A stretch of 64,000 bases of DNA from JAXGQE01 sp040766585 (GCA_040766585.1 JAXGQE010000011.1:1-64000); one strand, 5' to 3'. Positions 34,166 to 43,006 are shown, counted from the first letter of the stretch. The notes: generated by a model not told the origin, from the sequence alone. Numbers and translations: made by a program.

Positions 34166-34831
34166 TTGGGTCAGAAGATACACCCGAAGGGGTTTCGGAT
34201 CGGTGTCATTAAAGACTGGGACGCAAAATGGTTTGCACCGAAAAAAGATTATGCAGACTATCTTCTCGAAGACATTAAGGTCCGAGAATACATAAAAGAA
34301 AAATTGTATCTGGCCAGTGTTCCGCGCATTGAGATTGAACGATCTGCCAACCGGATTAAAGTAACCATCCACACAGCCAAACCGGGAATGGTCATCGGCC
34401 GCGGTGGATCCGGGGTTGAAATTCTCCGTAAAGAACTGGAGAAAATGACTGGCAAGCAGGCCAATATCAATATCATGGAAGTTAAATCACCCGAGATGGA
34501 TGCTCAGTTAGTCGCGGAGAACATTGCAGCTCAGTTGGAAAAGAGAACATCATTCAGACGGGCCATGAAGCAATCCGTGGGTCGTACCATGAAGTCCAGA
34601 GCTTTGGGAATCAAAGTACTCTGCTCAGGCCGTTTGGGCGGTGCAGAAATTGCCCGGACCGAAGGTTACCACGAAGGAACGGTACCGCTGCAGACATTGA
34701 GAGCAGACATTGATTACGGTTTTGCGGAAGCAAAAACCACATACGGTAGAATTGGCGTAAAGGTATGGATATACCGCGGACAGATTCTTCCAGACGCTAA
34801 GAAGAAAGTAGCTGCGGAGGGAGGAAAGTAA
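34166..34831 (+). CDS. rpsC: 30S ribosomal protein S3
   Basis: The protein has 221 residues with a TTG start (GQKIHPKGFRIGVIKDW follows), placed 8 bases after AAGGAGGGA that lies within the end of rplV. The KH domain motif GMVIGRGGSGVEILRKEL and the C-terminal domain GRLGGAEIARTE are normal. S3 forms the mRNA entry site together with S4 and S5 and has helicase activity there. Confidence 0.97.
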   Translation: MGQKIHPKGFRIGVIKDWDAKWFAPKKDYADYLLEDIKVREYIKEKLYLASVPRIEIERSANRIKVTIHTAKPGMVIGRGGSGVEILRKELEKMTGKQANINIMEVKSPEMDAQLVAENIAAQLEKRTSFRRAMKQSVGRTMKSRALGIKVLCSGRLGGAEIARTEGYHEGTVPLQTLRADIDYGFAEAKTTYGRIGVKVWIYRGQILPDAKKKVAAEGGK

Positions 34832-34834
34832 ATT

Positions 34835-35263
34835 ATGTTGATGCCGAAACGAGTAAAGCATCGTAAGGTTCACAGAGGTAGTATGAAAGGCAAAGCACAT
34901 CGTGGAGCAACGATTGCATACGGAGAATCTGCAATTCAGGCCATTGATGCGGCATGGATCACCAGCCAGCAAATCGAAGCAGCTCGTGTTGCTTTGACTC
35001 GGTCGATCCGAAGAGGTGGTAAAGTTTGGATCAGAATTTTCCCGGACAAACCGGTCACAGCCAAACCCGCAGAAACACGAATGGGAAGCGGTAAAGGGGC
35101 TCCGGAATACTGGGTATCCGTGGTAAAACCCGGGCGGATTCTGTTTGAACTGAGTGGTGTGCCGGAAGATATCGCAAAGGAAGCTCTGCGATTGGCTTCT
35201 CACAAACTGCCTATCAAGACGAAATTCCTGAAGAGGGAAGATTTAGGTGGTGAAGCGCAGTGA
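34835..35263 (+). CDS. rplP: 50S ribosomal protein L16
   Basis: The protein has 142 residues, opening MLMPKRVKHRKVHRG and with the AWITSQQIEAARVALTRSI and RMGSGKGAPEYWVSVVKPGR motifs. L16 lies near the A-site tRNA elbow and is needed for peptidyl transferase activity. Ribosome binding site GGAGGGAGG. Its last four bases overlap the rpmC start (GTGA). Confidence 0.97.
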   Translation: MLMPKRVKHRKVHRGSMKGKAHRGATIAYGESAIQAIDAAWITSQQIEAARVALTRSIRRGGKVWIRIFPDKPVTAKPAETRMGSGKGAPEYWVSVVKPGRILFELSGVPEDIAKEALRLASHKLPIKTKFLKREDLGGEAQ

Positions 35264-35469
35264 AAGTAAAAGAAATTCGTGATTTATCCAATGCAGAATT
35301 GAATGGTAAATTGAAAGATATGAAAGAAGAATTGTTTAACCTCCGGTTTCAGGCTGCAACCGGACAACTGGAAAACCCCATGCGCATCCCGGAAGTACGG
35401 AAATCCATTGCCCGTATCAAAACCATTATGCGCGAAAGAGAAATCCAGTCCGTTGCAAAACAAGCGTAA
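35260..35469 (+). CDS. rpmC: 50S ribosomal protein L29
   Basis: The protein has 69 residues, GTG start overlapping rplP by four bases, a coupled start. It is a two-helix protein: EIRDLSNAELNGKLKDMKEELFNLRFQ and the second helix RKSIARIKTIMRERE. It lies at the tunnel exit next to L23. Normal length. Confidence 0.96.
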   Translation: MKVKEIRDLSNAELNGKLKDMKEELFNLRFQAATGQLENPMRIPEVRKSIARIKTIMREREIQSVAKQA

Positions 35470-35513
35470 CTTGCTCGCAACCTGTGAAGAGCAGAAGAAA
35501 GGAGGCCCTGAAA

Positions 35514-35771
35514 GTGGAAGAAAGAAAACTGAGAAAAATGGCTGAAGGCGTTGTCGTCAGCGACAAGATGGATAAAACCGTAGTAATCCAGGTACAAAGG
35601 GTTGTCAAGCACAAATTGTACGGGAAAGTCATGAAGCGGACCAAAAAGTACAAAGTGCACGATGAAAATAACGAGTGCAAAATCGGTGATCGGATCAGGG
35701 TGATGGAGACCCGTCCTCTGAGCAAAGATAAGAGATGGAGACTCGTTGAGATTGTGACTAAAGCTGAATAG
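35514..35771 (+). CDS. rpsQ: 30S ribosomal protein S17
   Basis: About 85 residues from GTG 35514, set by AAAGGAGG 9 bases upstream. A longer frame to 35484 would run across this site and lacks its own. The OB-fold protein carries GVVVSDKMDKTVVIQVQR and the C-terminal GDRIRVMETRPLSKDKRWRLV signature. It binds 16S rRNA early in assembly. Last gene of the S10 operon proper; rplN follows 41 bases later without visible terminator. Confidence 0.96.
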   Translation: MEERKLRKMAEGVVVSDKMDKTVVIQVQRVVKHKLYGKVMKRTKKYKVHDENNECKIGDRIRVMETRPLSKDKRWRLVEIVTKAE

Positions 35772-35812
35772 ACGGCATGATCTGTAAGAGTTGCTGAAAG
35801 GAGGGGTACTGA

Positions 35813-36181
35813 ATGATTCAGGCCCAGACGATTCTTAATGTCGCTGACAATACTGGAGCGAAAAGGCTGATGTGCATTCGTGTATTGGGCGGTTCAGTAA
35901 GAAAGTATGCCAATATCGGAGATATCATCATCTGTGCAGTTAAAGAGGCTACGCCCGGAGGCGTGGTAAAGAAGGGCGATGTAGTCCGGGCGGTTGTGGT
36001 TCGATCGGCAAAAGGACTTTCTCGTCCGGATGGCTCACACATCTCTTTCGATGAAAATGCAGCCGTGGTAATTAACGATCAGAATGCACCGCGCGGAACC
36101 CGTGTATTTGGTCCGGTCGCTCGTGAACTGAGAGAAAAAGATTTCATGAAAATTGTATCACTTGCACCGGAAGTAATTTGA
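35813..36181 (+). CDS. rplN: 50S ribosomal protein L14
   Basis: The protein has 122 residues with AAAGGAGGGG upstream. MIQAQTILNVADNTGAKRLMCIRVLGG is the usual start (seen in pieces), and VVVRSAKGLSRPDGSHISFDENAAVVI is the central beta-barrel. L14 forms an intersubunit bridge with 16S rRNA and is the RsfS binding site. First gene of the spc group, continuous with S10 genes. Confidence 0.97.
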   Translation: MIQAQTILNVADNTGAKRLMCIRVLGGSVRKYANIGDIIICAVKEATPGGVVKKGDVVRAVVVRSAKGLSRPDGSHISFDENAAVVINDQNAPRGTRVFGPVARELREKDFMKIVSLAPEVI

Positions 36182-36205
36182 TGGATTGAGAGGAGGTCAG
36201 AAAAC

Positions 36206-36535
36206 ATGACCCAAAAGAAACTGCATGTGAAAAAAGGCGATACAGTCACCATCACTGCAGGAAAAGATAAAGGGAAAAAGGGCAAAATCCTGTCCGCCTT
36301 TCCAAAAAAAGACCGTATTGTTGTTGAAGGTGTCAACATGGTGAAAAAGCATACCAAACCCACGCAGAAAGTGATGCAGGGAGGCATTATCAGCAAAGAA
36401 GCGCCGATTCATGTTTCCAATGTAATGCTTGTATGCAGTCGCTGCGGTAAACCTTCTCGAATGGGGAAAAAGGTTCTTGAAGATGGACAAATCGTCCGCG
36501 TTTGCAAAAAGTGCGGCGAGGTTACGGATAAGTAA
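36206..36535 (+). CDS. rplX: 50S ribosomal protein L24
   Basis: The protein has 109 residues with a KOW motif near the N terminus (VKKGDTVTITAGKDKGKKGKIL). The C-terminal third has two CxxC pairs (CSRCGKPS and CKKCGEV), a probable zinc site found in many Gram-positive L24 proteins. It is one of the two assembly initiators of the 50S subunit. Ribosome binding site GAGGAGGT. Confidence 0.97.
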   Translation: MTQKKLHVKKGDTVTITAGKDKGKKGKILSAFPKKDRIVVEGVNMVKKHTKPTQKVMQGGIISKEAPIHVSNVMLVCSRCGKPSRMGKKVLEDGQIVRVCKKCGEVTDK

Positions 36536-36557
36536 GTGATTGAAGGGAGGTAAGACC

Positions 36558-37103
36558 GTGAACAGGCTACACGAAAAGTATAAGAGCGAGGTTATTCCGG
36601 CATTGAAGCAAAAATTCGGGTACGGCAACATGATGGAAGTTCCTCGCCTGGAGAAAATTGTTGTGAACATGGGAGTCGGAAAAGCGATCCAGGAAGCGAA
36701 AGCGCTGGATTCAGCCGTCAGTGATCTGGCAACCATTACTGGACAGAAACCGGTAGTAACGAAAGCGCGAAAATCCATCGCCAATTTTAAGCTGCGGGAA
36801 GGCATGTCCATTGGATGCAAAGTGACTTTGCGCGGAACAAGGATGTATGAATTTTTTGACCGGCTGGTAAGCATTGCTCTTCCGCGGGTCAGGGACTTCA
36901 GAGGCGTATCGGCTAGTTCCTTCGATGGCCGTGGCAATTACACAATGGGCGTCAAAGAACAGCTCATATTCCCTGAAATCGAGTACGACAAGGTGGAAAG
37001 AGCCCAGGGAATGGACATTGTCATTGTCACAACAGCCAAGACGGATGAAGAGTCCAAAGAGTTTCTGCGGCTGATGGGAATGCCTTTCCGGGAACAGCAA
37101 TAG
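36558..37103 (+). CDS. rplE: 50S ribosomal protein L5
   Basis: The protein has 181 residues with a GTG start placed by GAAGGGAGGT. The frame extends 18 bases upstream without a ribosome binding site. MNRLHEKYKSEVIPALKQKF, the family signature LEKIVVNMGVG and the C-terminal TAKTDEESKEFLRLMGMPF are visible. L5 carries 5S rRNA into the subunit and contacts P-site tRNA. Confidence 0.97.
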   Translation: MNRLHEKYKSEVIPALKQKFGYGNMMEVPRLEKIVVNMGVGKAIQEAKALDSAVSDLATITGQKPVVTKARKSIANFKLREGMSIGCKVTLRGTRMYEFFDRLVSIALPRVRDFRGVSASSFDGRGNYTMGVKEQLIFPEIEYDKVERAQGMDIVIVTTAKTDEESKEFLRLMGMPFREQQ

Positions 37104-37131
37104 TCGAATATCCCACAGAGGAGGGAAAAAG

Positions 37132-37317
37132 ATGGCCAGAAAAGGTCTGCTGGAAAAATGGAAACAGGAACCAAAGTTCCAAGTTCGATTCCACAACCGA
37201 TGCCGTGTATGCGGTCGACCGCATGCATATTTACGAAAATTCGGTTTGTGCCGTATATGCTTCCGGGAATACGCTCATCGCGGTGAAATTCCTGGAGTTA
37301 GGAAAGCAAGTTGGTAG
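37132..37317 (+). CDS. rpsZ: 30S ribosomal protein S14, zinc type
   Basis: The protein has 61 residues: the short zinc-dependent form with Cys24, Cys27, Cys40 and Cys43 in CRVC and CRIC. ARKGLLEKWKQEPKFQVR and EIPGVRKASW are standard. The presence of the zinc form in the spc group fits a Firmicute. Ribosome binding site GAGGAGGG. Confidence 0.97.
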   Translation: MARKGLLEKWKQEPKFQVRFHNRCRVCGRPHAYLRKFGLCRICFREYAHRGEIPGVRKASW

Positions 37318-37344
37318 TATATACCAAGGAAGGGGGGATTTGCG

Positions 37345-37743
37345 GTGGTCATGACTGATCCTATCGCTGATATGCTCACGAGAATTAGAAATGCCAACAT
37401 GGTGAAACACGAGTTGGTAGAATTCCCGGCTTCTAATATGAAGAAAGCAGTTTTGGATTTGCTCAAGTCTGAGGGTTTCATCCATAACTACGAACACATT
37501 GAAGATGGCAAGCAGGGGACCCTGCGGGTTCGGATGAAATACGGTCCGGATCGGGAAAAGGTTATCACTGGTTTGAAAAGAATTAGCAAACCCGGACTGC
37601 GTGTTTACGCAAAACGTGATGAAATCCCGAGAGTTCTGGGAGGTTTGGGTATTGCGGTTTTATCCACATCAAAAGGAATTATGACAGATAAAAAAGCCCG
37701 TCAAGAAGGTGTCGGTGGCGAAGTAATCTGCTACGTCTGGTAG
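37345..37743 (+). CDS. rpsH: 30S ribosomal protein S8
   Basis: The protein has 132 residues. GTG 37345 is 6 bases and ATG 37351 is 12 bases from AAGGGGGGAT; the GTG start gives the usual MVMTDPIADMLTRIRNAN. The C-terminal signature STSKGIMTDKKARQEGVGGEVICYVW is present. S8 organises the central domain of 16S rRNA and in E. coli represses the spc operon. rplF begins 13 bases later. Confidence 0.97.
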   Translation: MVMTDPIADMLTRIRNANMVKHELVEFPASNMKKAVLDLLKSEGFIHNYEHIEDGKQGTLRVRMKYGPDREKVITGLKRISKPGLRVYAKRDEIPRVLGGLGIAVLSTSKGIMTDKKARQEGVGGEVICYVW

Positions 37744-37756
37744 AGGGGGTGCTGAG

Positions 37757-38293
37757 ATGTCTCGAATTGGAAAAAAACCCATCGATATTCCAACCGGTGT
37801 AACGGTTGAGATTGTTGATAACAAAGTCAAAGTGGCTGGTCCAAAAGGAGAACTGGAACGAACAGTTCCGAAAGAGATGCTGGCCGCCGTTGAAGGAAAC
37901 CAAGTGGTTGTGAAAAGACCGAGTGAATCCAAAAGACATAAATCACTGCACGGACTCACTCGGACACTCATCGCCAATATGGTGACTGGAGTCACCGATG
38001 GCTTCAGCAAAACACTGGTTCTTTCAGGGGTTGGATACAGAGCATCAAAACAGGGAAACAAACTGGTGCTCGCAATCGGATACTCCAAACCGGTTGAAGT
38101 AGAAGAACCCAATGGAATCGAATTTGAAGTATCAAATCCCATCACCATTACGGTTAAGGGAATCAACAAAGAACTGGTTGGAGAAACGGCTGCTTATATT
38201 CGTCAAACGCGTGATCCGGATCCCTATCGAGAAAAAGGGGTCAAATATGCCGGAGAACATATTATGCGTAAGGCAGGAAAAGCCGGTAAATAA
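37757..38293 (+). CDS. rplF: 50S ribosomal protein L6
   Basis: The protein has 178 residues made of two similar alpha-beta domains. SRIGKKPIDIPTGVTVEI opens the first and the signature RDPDPYREKGVKYAGEHI closes the second. L6 binds the sarcin-ricin loop region and is the checkpoint for late 50S assembly. Ribosome binding site TAGAGGGGG. Confidence 0.97.
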   Translation: MSRIGKKPIDIPTGVTVEIVDNKVKVAGPKGELERTVPKEMLAAVEGNQVVVKRPSESKRHKSLHGLTRTLIANMVTGVTDGFSKTLVLSGVGYRASKQGNKLVLAIGYSKPVEVEEPNGIEFEVSNPITITVKGINKELVGETAAYIRQTRDPDPYREKGVKYAGEHIMRKAGKAGK

Positions 38294-38328
38294 GATTGCA
38301 GCTTAATGAAAGAAAGGGGTGAATCCGG

Positions 38329-38697
38329 ATGCTTAAAAAAATCGATCGGGAAGTGGCAAGAAGCAAAAGAAGAGCGCGTGTCAGAGCTAAAATATTTGGC
38401 ACAGCCGAGCGTCCCCGATTAAGCGTGTTCCGGAGCAGCAAGCATATCTATGCACAGATCATTGACGATACAGCCGGTATCACACTGGCTTCTGCATCCA
38501 CCACGGAAAAAAGCCTGGCCGAGCATCTGAAAGCGACCGCCAGCAAAGATGCTGCCAAAGCGGTTGGCGAAATGATCGGCAAAAAGGCAATGGAAAAAGG
38601 GATTGAAAAAGTTGTTTTTGATCGCGGTGGATACAATTATCACGGGCGGATAGCAGCACTTGCTGAAGGAGCACGAGAAGCAGGATTGGAATTTTAG
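38329..38697 (+). CDS. rplR: 50S ribosomal protein L18
   Basis: The protein has 122 residues with a basic N terminus (KKIDREVARSKRRARVRAK) that binds 5S rRNA, then RPRLSVFRSSKHIYAQIIDD and the C-terminal FDRGGYNYHGRIAALAEGAREAGLEF. It forms the 5S particle together with L5. Ribosome binding site GAAAGGGG. Length is normal. Confidence 0.97.
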   Translation: MLKKIDREVARSKRRARVRAKIFGTAERPRLSVFRSSKHIYAQIIDDTAGITLASASTTEKSLAEHLKATASKDAAKAVGEMIGKKAMEKGIEKVVFDRGGYNYHGRIAALAEGAREAGLEF

Positions 38698-38728
38698 CTG
38701 CGAAACGCTGGGAAAAGGAGGGAGAACA

Positions 38729-39229
38729 TTGAAGAGAATTAATCCAAGCCAGCTTGAACTTACAGAGCGCGTTGTTACTGTGAACCGAGTTGCCAAGGTT
38801 GTCAAGGGAGGCCGGCGGTTCAGTTTCAGTGCACTGGTTGTTGTAGGCGATGGAAATGGCCATGTTGGTGCAGGATTGGGTAAAGCGCTGGAAGTACCCG
38901 AAGCGATCCGCAAGGGTGTGGAAGACGCAAAGAAAAATCTGATAAACGTGCCCATGAAAGGGACCACTATTCCTCACGGTATTGTTGGTCACTATGGTGC
39001 TGGCAGCGTAATGATCAAACCTGCATCCGAAGGTACTGGCGTTATTGCCGGTGGACCTGTCCGTGCAGTTATGGAATCCGCAGGGATCCGGGATATTTTG
39101 ACAAAGTCATTGGGATCCGCCAATGCCAACAACATGGTGTATGCGGCTATGGAGGCATTGAAAAGCATTAAACGTGTGGAAGAAGTAGCAAAACTGCGCG
39201 GCAAGACAGTAGAAGAGCTGTTGGGTTAG
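38729..39229 (+). CDS. rpsE: 30S ribosomal protein S5
   Basis: The protein has 166 residues from TTG 38729, which is placed 7 bases after AAAGGAGGGA. The frame extends 69 bases upstream into rplR, but the usual length supports the TTG. Double-stranded RNA-binding fold with VNRVAKVVKGGRRFSFSALVV and the second domain GPVRAVMESAGIRDILTKSLG. Positions where spectinomycin resistance arises (VKGGRR loop) look normal. Confidence 0.96.
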   Translation: MKRINPSQLELTERVVTVNRVAKVVKGGRRFSFSALVVVGDGNGHVGAGLGKALEVPEAIRKGVEDAKKNLINVPMKGTTIPHGIVGHYGAGSVMIKPASEGTGVIAGGPVRAVMESAGIRDILTKSLGSANANNMVYAAMEALKSIKRVEEVAKLRGKTVEELLG

Positions 39230-39240
39230 GAGGTACGGAC

Positions 39241-39429
39241 ATGGCTGAGAAGTTGAAAATTACTTTAGTACGAAGTCTGATCGGACGGCCTGAAGATCAG
39301 CGGGCAGTGGTCAGAGCTCTGGGATTGCGGAAACTGCACCAGACAGTCATTCACAATGATTCACCCCAGATCAATGGGATGGTTAAGAAAGTGAGCCATT
39401 TACTGTCAGTGGAAGAGATGAATGCATAG
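39241..39429 (+). CDS. rpmD: 50S ribosomal protein L30
   Basis: The protein has 62 residues. LKITLVRSLIGRPEDQRAVVRALGLRK (in shortened view) with the GLRKLHQTV signature is the bacterial short form. Ribosome binding site TAGGAGGT overlaps the rpsE stop. It lies between rpsE and rplO as in the classical spc order. Confidence 0.97.
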   Translation: MAEKLKITLVRSLIGRPEDQRAVVRALGLRKLHQTVIHNDSPQINGMVKKVSHLLSVEEMNA

Positions 39430-39474
39430 TGAAACACTATGTACAAGTATACATTAACGAAGGAGGTGCTTGAG

Positions 39475-39918
39475 ATGAAACTGCACGAATTAGCACCTGC
39501 ACCTGGAGCAAAAAAGAGTCGGAAACGGGTAGGTCGGGGAATTGGATCCGGACTTGGCAAGACTTCAGGCCGCGGCCATAAGGGGCAGAAATCTCGTTCC
39601 GGCGGCGGAGTGCGGTTAGGTTTCGAAGGCGGTCAGATGCCGATCCAGCGGAGATTGCCCAAAAGAGGTTTCAGCAATTACCCATTCCGTACGATATATG
39701 CTGAAATCAACATAGACACGCTCAACCGGTTTGATCAGGATGCAGTAGTAACCCCAGATGTTTTGAAAGAAATGGGTATCGTGAAAGACCTGAAAGATGG
39801 GCTGAAGGTGTTGGGAAGAGGAGAGCTGGGAAAACCGCTGACTGTCCATGCACATAAGTTCAGCAAAGCAGCTGTTGAGAAGATCGAAGCAGCTGGTGGA
39901 AAAGCTGAGGTGATTTGA
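39475..39918 (+). CDS. rplO: 50S ribosomal protein L15
   Basis: The protein has 147 residues from ATG 39475 after GAAGGAGGTG; an upstream in-frame ATG at 39439 is ignored because it precedes this site. The basic extended N terminus GAKKSRKRVGRGIGSGLGKT and the G-rich KGQKSRSGGGVRLGFEGGQ wind into 23S rRNA. The C-terminal domain ends KFSKAAVEKIEAAGGKAEVI. Its stop is immediately followed by the secY start. Confidence 0.97.
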   Translation: MKLHELAPAPGAKKSRKRVGRGIGSGLGKTSGRGHKGQKSRSGGGVRLGFEGGQMPIQRRLPKRGFSNYPFRTIYAEINIDTLNRFDQDAVVTPDVLKEMGIVKDLKDGLKVLGRGELGKPLTVHAHKFSKAAVEKIEAAGGKAEVI

Positions 39919-39919
39919 T

Positions 39920-41179
39920 TTGTTAGATACCGTTCGAAGCATTTGGAGAGTTCCTGAATTGCGAAAAAGATTCATCTTCACATTGGGTATGTTTCTTCTT
40001 TTTCGCATCGGTACACACATACCGGTACCGGGCATAAACGTCGAGGCAATTGAAGGACTATTTGCCGGAGGAACTGTATTTGGGTTTCTGGATCTTTTCT
40101 CCGGAGGGGCATTAAGTCGACTGTCCTTGTTTGCTCTGAACATTTATCCCTACATTACTGCAACCATTATCATGCAGCTTTTGCAGATCATCGTTCCCAG
40201 TCTTGAGCAGCTTGCCAAAGAAGGCGGCGATGAAGGAAGAAAGAAGATCACCCAGATTACCCGTTTTGGGACAGTTCTGCTTGCTTTGATCCAGGCAATT
40301 GCTCTGACATTCACTCTGAGAAGCGCAGTCATCAGCTGGGGTCTTTATTCCGGCGCTGTGATTACTCTTTCTCTGGTGACAGGTACTGTGCTTTTGATGT
40401 GGATTGGGGAGCAGATTACTGAGAAAGGTATCGGCAACGGTATTTCTCTGATTATCTTCGCTGGAATCATTTCCAGACTGCCGGTGGGTGCTGCGACTCT
40501 GTATGAATACATTCGGGTTGGCACCATCAATATATTCAACCTGGCTGTTTTGGCGGTAGTTGGAGCCTTCATTATTGCCGGTGTTATCTGGGTACAGGAA
40601 GGATCGAGAAAAATCCCTGTGCAGTATGCAAAGCGGGTTGTCGGCCGAAAGATTTACGGTGGACAAAGCACTCATATTCCTATGAAGGTCAACCAGGCCG
40701 GCGTAATACCGGTTATTTTCGCCTCATCCATGCTGGTGTTTCCTTTGACTGTAGCCAAGCTGGTCAATGTTCCGTTCCTTCAGAACCTGGCCAAGTATTT
40801 TGATTTTGGAACACCGCTGAACACACTGCTCTATGTAGTGATGATTGTATTCTTCACCTATTTCTACACGGCGATCACATTCAATCCGATTGAGGTAGCC
40901 AACAATCTGAAGAAGTATGGTGGATTCATTCCCGGTATTCGACCCGGGAAACCGACTGCCGAGTATCTGAATCGAATTCTCACTCGTATTACCCTAGCAG
41001 GGGCCCTTTTCCTGGCGTTTGTAGCCGTCATGCCGGACCTGGTGGTCAGACTGACCGGCATACCGGGGATCACATTTGGGGGAACCAGTCTTCTGATCGT
41101 AGTTTCTGTAACATTGGAAACCATGAGGCAGATCGAATCCCAGATGCTGATGCGTCATTACAAAGGATTCATGAAATAG
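39920..41179 (+). CDS. secY: Protein translocase subunit SecY
   Basis: The protein has 419 residues with ten predicted membrane helices. GTHIPVPGINVEAIE opens the plug region, NIYPYITATIIMQLL is the second helix signature, and the cytoplasmic loop FTYFYTAITFNPIEVANNLKKYGGFIPGIRPG contains the conserved arginine that contacts the ribosome and SecA (given here as the last FIPGIRPG part of the loop). It forms the protein-conducting channel with SecE. TTG start one base after the rplO stop, with GAGGTG upstream. Confidence 0.97.
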   Translation: MLDTVRSIWRVPELRKRFIFTLGMFLLFRIGTHIPVPGINVEAIEGLFAGGTVFGFLDLFSGGALSRLSLFALNIYPYITATIIMQLLQIIVPSLEQLAKEGGDEGRKKITQITRFGTVLLALIQAIALTFTLRSAVISWGLYSGAVITLSLVTGTVLLMWIGEQITEKGIGNGISLIIFAGIISRLPVGAATLYEYIRVGTINIFNLAVLAVVGAFIIAGVIWVQEGSRKIPVQYAKRVVGRKIYGGQSTHIPMKVNQAGVIPVIFASSMLVFPLTVAKLVNVPFLQNLAKYFDFGTPLNTLLYVVMIVFFTYFYTAITFNPIEVANNLKKYGGFIPGIRPGKPTAEYLNRILTRITLAGALFLAFVAVMPDLVVRLTGIPGITFGGTSLLIVVSVTLETMRQIESQMLMRHYKGFMK

Positions 41180-41191
41180 GAGGGGTTTGTG

Positions 41192-41836
41192 ATGAGATTG
41201 GTATTGCTTGGCCCGCCCGGAGCCGGAAAAGGCACCCAGGCGGTAGAGCTGGCAGAAGAATGGGGAATTCCCCATATATCCACAGGAGATATGTTTCGTC
41301 AGGCGGTAAAGGATGAAACAGCCATGGGGAAAAAAGCCAAAGAGTATATGGATAAGGGACTGTTGGTTCCGGATGAAGTCGTTGTAGGCCTTGTAGAAGA
41401 ACGATTGGGATTCCAGGATGCCGCAGAAGGATTCATTCTGGACGGGTTCCCTCGGACCATCGCGCAGGCTGACGCATTGGCGGGAATCATACACTCCATG
41501 GGCTATGTGCTGGATGCGGTTGTCAACATCGTTGTACCGGAAGAAATTCTGGTAAAGCGGTTGGCTGGACGCCGAGTCTGCCGCAACTGCAGCGCCACAT
41601 ACCATATTGAGTTCAATCCGCCGAAGAAAGAAGGCGTTTGCGACAAATGCGGCGGCGAACTTTACCAGCGGGATGATGATAAAGAAGAAACGATCCGCAA
41701 ACGTCTGAAAGAATACAATGAGAAAACCAGCCCGCTCGTTGCCTACTATGCTGGAAAAGGAATCCTGCGAAACATTGATGGATCGGAATCCGCTGATATC
41801 GTACTGGATAACATTCGTAAAGCATTGGGGAGATGA
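41192..41836 (+). CDS. adk: Adenylate kinase
   Basis: The protein has 214 residues. P-loop GPPGAGKGT (7-15), AMP-binding DGFPRT region near residue 84-89, and a lid with Cys130, Cys133, Cys150 and Cys153, the zinc-bearing lid of Gram-positive enzymes. It interconverts ATP plus AMP with two ADP. ATG 41192 follows GTG 41189; AGGAGGGG is upstream. Placement after secY is typical for Gram-positive spc operons. Confidence 0.97.
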   Translation: MRLVLLGPPGAGKGTQAVELAEEWGIPHISTGDMFRQAVKDETAMGKKAKEYMDKGLLVPDEVVVGLVEERLGFQDAAEGFILDGFPRTIAQADALAGIIHSMGYVLDAVVNIVVPEEILVKRLAGRRVCRNCSATYHIEFNPPKKEGVCDKCGGELYQRDDDKEETIRKRLKEYNEKTSPLVAYYAGKGILRNIDGSESADIVLDNIRKALGR

Positions 41837-41842
41837 CTCGGA

Positions 41843-42589
41843 TTGATTATTCTTAAATCGAGTGATGAACTGGAGCATATGAAACGGGCAGGGAATCTGG
41901 TGGCCAAGACCATTGACCGTTTAAAGGAGGCAGTTCGCCCTGGAATCACCACAGCAGAGTTGGATAAGCTGGCTGAAAATGTGATTCGCAAACACGGAGG
42001 GATTCCTGCTTTTAAAGGGTATCATGGTTTTCCGGCAAGCATATGCACTTCGATCAATGAGCAAGTCGTTCATGGAATACCGAGTTTGCGCAAACTGGAA
42101 GAAGGAGACATTATCAGCATTGATATTGGTGCTGTGGTTGACGGGTTTTATGGCGACGCTGCCATCACCTTGCCGGTTGGCGCTGTCTCCGACGAAGCTC
42201 AAAAACTGCTGAAAGTGACGGAAGGCTCACTGATGGCAGGGATTGAAATGGCATTGGCGGGTAACCGATTGTCCGATATATCCCATGCAGTGCAGAATTT
42301 CGCAGAACAAAGAGGATTTTCAGTTGTGCGGGACTATGTCGGGCACGGGATTGGGCGCAATATGCACGAGGATCCGCAAATCCCCAACTTTGGGGCACCC
42401 GGACGAGGTCCGCGTTTGGAGACAGGCATGGTGCTGGCCATTGAACCGATGGTCAATGCAGGGAGTTACCGGGTAGAGACATTGGAAGATAATTGGACTG
42501 TTGTTACAGCTGATCACAGTCTGTCGGCACACTTTGAGCATACTATTGCAGTGACTGATACCGGCCCGGTTATCCTGACTTGTCTGTAA
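41843..42589 (+). CDS. map: Methionine aminopeptidase, type I
   Basis: The protein has 248 residues with a TTG start. It removes the initiator Met from nascent proteins. The metal ligands of the pita-bread fold are visible: Asp in ISIDIGAVVDGFYGDAA (two aspartates), His in YVGHGIGRNMHEDP, and glutamates in LAIEPMVN and FEHTIAVTD. It lacks the N-terminal zinc extension of eukaryotic type. The ribosome binding site (GGGAGATG) is moderate. The position between adk and infA is classical. Confidence 0.96.
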   Translation: MIILKSSDELEHMKRAGNLVAKTIDRLKEAVRPGITTAELDKLAENVIRKHGGIPAFKGYHGFPASICTSINEQVVHGIPSLRKLEEGDIISIDIGAVVDGFYGDAAITLPVGAVSDEAQKLLKVTEGSLMAGIEMALAGNRLSDISHAVQNFAEQRGFSVVRDYVGHGIGRNMHEDPQIPNFGAPGRGPRLETGMVLAIEPMVNAGSYRVETLEDNWTVVTADHSLSAHFEHTIAVTDTGPVILTCL

Positions 42590-42652
42590 AAGGAAAAACC
42601 CTGATTGAACGATGAATCGGTTCATGCATGAGAGGAGGTCAGCAAAAAAACA

Positions 42653-42871
42653 ATGGCTAAAGAAGATACGATTGAAGTAGAAGGTAAAGTAATAGAACCG
42701 TTGCCCAATGCCATGTTTCGGGTTGAACTGGATAACGGGCACAAAATACTCGCCCATGTGTCGGGTAAGATCAGAATGAATTTTATCCGAATTCTGCCGG
42801 GTGACAAAGTAACTGTTGAATTGTCCCCGTACGATCTAACCCGCGGCAGAATTATTTACCGATTCAAGTAG
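42653..42871 (+). CDS. infA: Translation initiation factor IF-1
   Basis: The protein has 72 residues with a single OB fold: AKEDTIEVEGKVIEPLPNAMF at the start, then HKILAHVSGKIRMNFIRILPGDKV, ending YDLTRGRIIYRFK. It blocks the A site during initiation. Ribosome binding site GAGGAGGTC. Followed by rpmJ after 21 bases. Confidence 0.98.
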   Translation: MAKEDTIEVEGKVIEPLPNAMFRVELDNGHKILAHVSGKIRMNFIRILPGDKVTVELSPYDLTRGRIIYRFK

Positions 42872-42892
42872 GCGAAGAAGGGGGTTTGTATT

Positions 42893-43006
42893 GTGAAAGT
42901 CAGAGCATCTGTAAAACCGATTTGCGAAAAATGCAAGCTTATTCGCCGTAAAGGTGCTATAATGATTATTTGTGAGAATCCCAAGCACAAACAAAAGCAG
43001 GGATAA
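42893..43006 (+). CDS. rpmJ: 50S ribosomal protein L36
   Basis: A protein of 37 residues with GTG start. MKVRASVKPICEKCKLIRR is the beginning and the zinc ribbon ligands are Cys11, Cys14, Cys27 and His32, the zinc-containing form. GAAGGGGG lies upstream. Too short for most automatic gene calls, but length, motif and position between infA and rpsM are decisive. Confidence 0.97.
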   Translation: MKVRASVKPICEKCKLIRRKGAIMIICENPKHKQKQG